From contig NC_084815.1 in assembly GCF_963583255.1 (NCBI RefSeq), positions 14,617,724 to 14,681,723 on the forward strand: a stretch of 64,000 bases of DNA, in the 5' to 3' direction. Every line of letters starts with the position of its first letter. Positions within the stretch are counted from its first letter, which is position 1. A program made the translations under genes and the position numbers. The notes beneath the pieces are model-generated. The model saw nothing but the letters and a program-made list of their open reading frames with translations, made no database searches and was not told the origin of the DNA. This document shows, piece after piece, positions 59,877-64,000 of the stretch. Source of the stretch: Pyrus communis (lineage: Eukaryota; Streptophyta; Magnoliopsida; Rosales; Rosaceae).

Positions 59877-60295
59877 GGCCTAACTGGATTATTAGTCTTC
59901 GTGGTGATAGGATAATTGGAAGATAGCTCTTGTGGTAGGAAAAAAAAAAAAAGGATTTAAGTCCATATGGTGAAGTCTGTAGGATTTAAACCCAAAATCG
60001 AAAATTTCGTCAACTCTCTGTTAATTATTAGCAAGTGAGCCACACATATTAGACTAAAACGGAACTCCTCATTAATTGTTAGCATGCGAGGCTACAAGTG
60101 AGGCTAACTTTATTTTTTTAGACTCATATGTGAGCTTTATGTGCTAACAATTAACGGAGAGTTAACGAAATTTTCAATTTTGGGCCTAAATCCTAATAGA
60201 CTTCACCACAAGAGCTTAAATCGTAATTTTATTTTATCACAGGGGCTATCTTCGAACTACCCTATCACCACGGAGACTAACAATCCAATCAAGCC
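59877..60295. mobile_element. Fold-back MULE-like MITE with 9-bp TSD
   Basis: About 200-bp terminal inverted repeats: GGATTATTAGTCTTCGTGGT on the left against the inverse of GGATTGTTAGTCTCCGTGGT on the right. The pairing continues inward through GTTAACTCTCCGTTAATTGT-like blocks. Flanks are TCGTCAATA (59868-59876) and TCATCAATA (60296-60304), a 9-bp TSD with one change. Unrelated in sequence to the elements at 8.4 and 28.9 kb. No coding capacity. Confidence 0.8.
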
Positions 60296-60304
60296 TCATC
60301 AATA

Positions 60305-61860
60305 TAATAAAGTCTCACAATTAGATATCTTCTGTCAATCATTTGTACTTAAGAAGGTGACAATTTTTTTTTTCATTTACGCCACCATGGAATATATAAC
60401 TATTCGAGGCAAAGATGGATTGTCCCTTCGCATAGCTCCCCAGGGGTATTGGCACTTGGTTGTCGGGCTTGCACTTGCTGCTTGGTGTGCTGCAATATAA
60501 GCTTAGAGTTAGTTAGAAAGGTGCCTTTGTGGGGCGTTAGGTGTAGGCCTTGAGGCTCACAATCAATACTAACAAAGTGCTAGGCATGCCACTGTTATCT
60601 CAGTATAACAGATGTTGAACAGATGTGGTTTAAGTTGATTACTTGTGCCCTAAATTACTCAGATTTCTTGTTATTAAAGGATTGCCACAAATGGGTTAGT
60701 CTGCATTAAGTTCTTTTTGTTGCCTTGTAAACAAGGAATTTTAGTTCATAATCTTGTACGTCCAGAATAAAGAGAGTTCAGGGCCCTTTAAACCATTCCC
60801 TTGGTCATAGTTTATTTTAATGAAAGCAGATTGATTAACTTAACCATATTCGAATGCAAATGGGATTCTCAAATAGAAAACAGTTGGAAATGACTTGAAT
60901 CAATACTAAAAAGTACATGAAGTGACAGATCTACCAAATGAAAGTACAAATAAAGAGACTCGTGCAAGATTTAACCTTGTCGGGCAAGGTTAAACTTCTT
61001 GCAACCACTTCACTTTGGGTTTACGGAGGTTGTATGCTAAAAATGATGGATGGTAAATAGGCTTTACATGAGAGAATCGATACTACAACACTAAGGGAAG
61101 GTAGTAAAGCTTTTACACTAGACAAAAAATAGCTTTTCTAAAGGAACTAATGCTAAAATGACTATATCTGGGCGAGTTTCAGCTTTTTCTGGGTATAAAT
61201 TGGCTTGAGAGCAGAGTTTGTATGTTGATTGATTGGTTGTTTGAGTTCCCTTATCTTTGTTGTCTCTTTCCCCTTTTATAGGAAGTTTGGCCAGACTACC
61301 TTGGCTTTATTCTTAGCCGATGGCTCTCGGAGGGCAGTGAGTCATCATCTATTTACTTGTAATGCCACTAGAAAGTGCTTTTTGGCTGATAGTGAGTTGG
61401 TCCCTGTTAGTTGTCACTTCAATCAAAGGCACATGGCTTATGCCTTGGTTGGAAAGGCTTTAGTTTGCTTTAGGCTGCAATGTTAGGCTTCAAGCAAGTT
61501 CAACTTATTTTGGCGCCTTTGGGCTTTCCTTAATGCAAAGCCCAATGTTTAAATATCAACCCAATTAGTACCCCCTTTAATCATTGTTCAGTCTGCCAAC
61601 TAAGACATTAATAATGATTAAACATCAGCCACCCACTTTACCTTGGGACTTACACCACTTGTACTAACCCACGATTTCCAACGTTAACTAACTGCCCATT
61701 ATATAATCTCCATTTAAATTTCTCGGCCAAATACCTTTAGCAATCCTATTTTCTGAGCTTCCAAACTTCCCAGATTTCCCAGAATTCTCTTGCCTTCGTA
61801 GTTCATTCTTGCTTTCTGTCTTCAGTCTTCCTTTTTTTCTTCTCCAAACTCAATCAATCA
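60305..61860. other. Spacer and putative leader of the PMD-type ORF
   Basis: No recognisable gene. The last 150 bases are CT-rich and lead into the ATG at 61861, as in the 5' leader of transposon ORFs of this type. This part could belong to an LTR element extending beyond the window, but I could not place LTR ends. Confidence 0.4.
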
Positions 61861-64000
61861 ATGGCACCCAAAACTCATCCTGCATGCGAGTCTGGTGAGG
61901 GTATCAACACTATGCGTCGCTGACTCAACGACCTTCATGATCCTCAAGCTAGCTTAAACTCCTTAATATTCTCTGAGGAAGCAGATGTTCATTCTTTGGG
62001 ATCGGCCTGGACTGCCCAAGTCCTAATTGTAGTGGAAAGTAACATGCCTTCTACGACCTGGTTCACCCAAAAGCCCTATTCCGCTAAGGCTGGCATCTCG
62101 GCCTCCAAATGGTCCAATCATCGAAGAGGCTTCCCACTAATGAAGGATGAAGCATGGCCGCAGTGGGTGAATTAGCTCGAGCCAATCTGGAAGAATAAGT
62201 AAATGTACAATGGCATCTACAAGTTCATCATGTTCTCCAAGGTTACTGTCATTACCAAGCCCAAGCTTTTGACCACAGCTCTCTTCTTTTGGAACATTGG
62301 GACCAACACATTCAACTTTAGAATGGGTCCCATATCTCCCACTATCCTCGACACAGCTCAAGTCTTCGGGCTAAGGCCCTCGAACAGGTACATGAACGTG
62401 ATCCACGATTGCTCTTCCCCCTCTTACCTAATTGCTGAAAGCTCAGGCGCTTTTGATTCTATTACTCGGTTGGAGTAGACCCCTTAAACCTTCAAAAGTT
62501 ATAGGATGTCCTTCACAGGTTTTATCCCCTTTACCAAGAAGACCTTCAGCCCGCCCTCCTCCACTGTAAATATGGATCAATAATACATATATTTCCTCCT
62601 ATACTAGCTGAACAAACATGCGTTCCTCAACAAATCCAAATGAGTGAACCTAGAGTGGATCCCATTGGTGGAGGCCTTACACTCATTCAATGACGTGGCC
62701 ATGGGTCTTTTCCTTCTCACACACCTATACAACTTGTTGTACGAGATGACCAGATGTGAGCCCTTCATGACCAATCTCAATGGGCCAACCTGGATGGTCC
62801 AATTATGGCTCCAGGGGTATTTCCCTGAATTCCGAGCGCCCAAACTGAAGTTCCCAGAAGGAGTGGCTCCAGCACGTATTTTGGTCAAGGCGTCTCCCAC
62901 TAACCATTCAACATTTGCCTGCCTATATTTCTTCAGAGTTTTTCGAACTGAGGCAGACTTGGAGTAAGGTGCCTTTGTGTTGAGAAGGTATCTCTGGTTC
63001 TTAAACCAAATCTTCCAAGACACATTTGGGGAAAATGCCAGCAGCTTGTGCAAGGAGCTACAAGGAGAAATTTGTAAGTTGCATCTAACAGTGAGACTTG
63101 ACCTGGGGAGTTTGGAACGATCGTGGCTATGAACGCAGGCTAGAGGTCTACCACCTAAATTTCTATGATAGGCAGCTAGGCTTCAAGCAGACGATCCCAG
63201 TGCTTTTCTTCGATTCTATGCACTGCAGAACCTTATATTGCCTCCATTCTCCCCCTGACATGACTTTCCAAGCAGCTCAGCGTAGCTTGGAAGTGATGAG
63301 CCGCATTGCCCATAAGCACGTGGCCGTCAACTTTGAATGTACTCCGTCCTTTGCAACTTGGTAGGAGGCCAAGTGGTCGAAGAAATATGATGAAAACATC
63401 AGATAGAACCATAATCGCCTCTTTGGGCAACTTTTTTTCAAGTCTTACCCGAAGAAAAAGAAGCTTGAGAACTGGAAGAAAGCAATCAACTAGAAGAACC
63501 AGCTTCTTCTAATAGGTTTATCTCATTACCATTCTCTTTGTAATGCTTTGGTGTGCTTTCATAATCTTTCCTCCATTAACTCTCATTTTGGTTATTTTGA
63601 TCTTGTAGCCCAAGGCAACACTGAAGAGGTAGATGTTAGGCCAGAAGAGGAAGTTGCAGATGCACTGGTCCTTCAAGAGGCTATGACTGAGGCAGTGAGG
63701 CAAGAAGTTAGGTCCAGCCAAGCTGCTGGAGATACTGGAGACATCTTCAAGCTCTTCGATGACTTAGAAGATGAAGCTGGGCCTGAAGTGGAGACCTAAG
63801 CACCTCGGCGGGCAAGGGCAACTATGGTAGAGTCATCAAAGTTCGAGCCCGAGGAGCAGTCTCAACCTCGTCTTACTTTGTCTGGCCCATGGGCAACCCC
63901 TACTAGGAAGAGAACTGGAGTTCAAACCTCAAATGCCTCCAAATCCTCATCTACCACCCAGTTGAAGCAGGCAAAAAGAAGCATAAGTCTTCTAGTAAGT
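61861..64000 (+). pseudogene. Plant-mobile-domain (PMD, PF10536-like) transposon ORF, decayed and partial
   Basis: From the ATG at 61861 (MAPKTHPACESGEG) the frame is broken by more than ten stops but stays readable: GPISPTILDTAQVFGLRPSN (about 62326-62390), then EWIPLVEALHSFNDVAMGLF and PTWMVQLWLQGYFPEFRAP (62650-62840). These match the pattern of the plant mobile domain, found in retrotransposon and MULE ORFs and in the MAIN/MAIL host family. After a probable intron ending at 63607 (TTGTAG), an acidic tail (EEVDVRPEEEVADALVLQEA) runs to a stop at 63799. Readable sequence continues to the window edge. The stop load argues for a dead transposon gene, not a MAIL-type host gene. Confidence 0.65.

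Noticed and set aside
60141..60500. 119-codon plus-strand frame
   Set aside because: Begins inside the fold-back MULE-like element and has no recognisable domain.

Overview
The window is nuclear DNA of a flowering plant. It shows GT-AG introns, AT-rich spacers, long microsatellites and several plant transposon families. A Cassandra element (LTRs carrying 5S rRNA sequence) of the type I recall from apple and pear makes Rosaceae, tribe Maleae, my best guess. That is an inference; no species call is possible from sequence alone.

Only two genes look intact. A TRM/DUF4378-type gene (TON1-recruiting-motif family) lies on the minus strand at the left edge. It has an upstream 5'UTR exon with a TATA-like promoter, and its third coding exon runs off the window. 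SPPL2, a signal peptide peptidase-like aspartic protease, lies on the plus strand at 49,694-55,094 with 14 coding exons and 545 codons. Directly upstream of SPPL2, on the same strand, is a wrecked copy of MURE, the chloroplast MurE-ligase homolog (30,467-48,610). Its four recognisable exon pieces carry in-frame stops and deletions, one of which removes the ATP-binding P-loop. As I recall, MURE and SPPL2 are also neighbours in Arabidopsis (At1g63680/At1g63690). This therefore looks like a conserved syntenic pair in which one member of a duplicated segment has decayed.

Most of the rest is nested transposons, many with ends and target-site duplications (TSDs) that can be read directly. From left to right they are: an RTE-type LINE tail (2.1-2.4 kb); a CACTA element (5.0-8.3 kb); a fold-back MULE-like element (8.4-8.9 kb); and a second CACTA shell (10.8-23.0 kb). 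The shell contains a three-LTR Cassandra array (TSD CCCTT) and a 9.4-kb Athila-like Ty3/gypsy element (TSD AGAAG). Next come a decayed Tat-like gypsy region (23.3-24.9 kb and probably beyond), a gypsy solo LTR (27.5-28.5 kb, TSD GAAAT) and a MULE with terminal inverted repeats of about 280 bp (28.9-30.0 kb, 10-bp TSD).

The MURE pseudogene introns hold two further insertions. Intron 1 carries a chromovirus (32.4-40.2 kb, TSD TTAGA). That chromovirus was itself invaded by an Athila-like element and, in one LTR, by a solo LTR (TSD ATATC). Intron 3 carries a small MITE and a Tat-like element (41.3-48.4 kb, TSD ACTAT) with a long antisense ORF. Right of SPPL2 are Helitron-like or other AT-rich repeats, another fold-back MULE-like element (59.9-60.3 kb), and a decayed plant-mobile-domain ORF running to the window edge.

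I saw no CRISPR array, tRNA gene, functional rRNA gene or operon-like structure. Nothing supports a novel multi-gene system. The points of interest are the synteny and decay of MURE, the internal-domain-free Cassandra array, the in-frame chimera of two retrotransposon lineages, and the depth of nesting.
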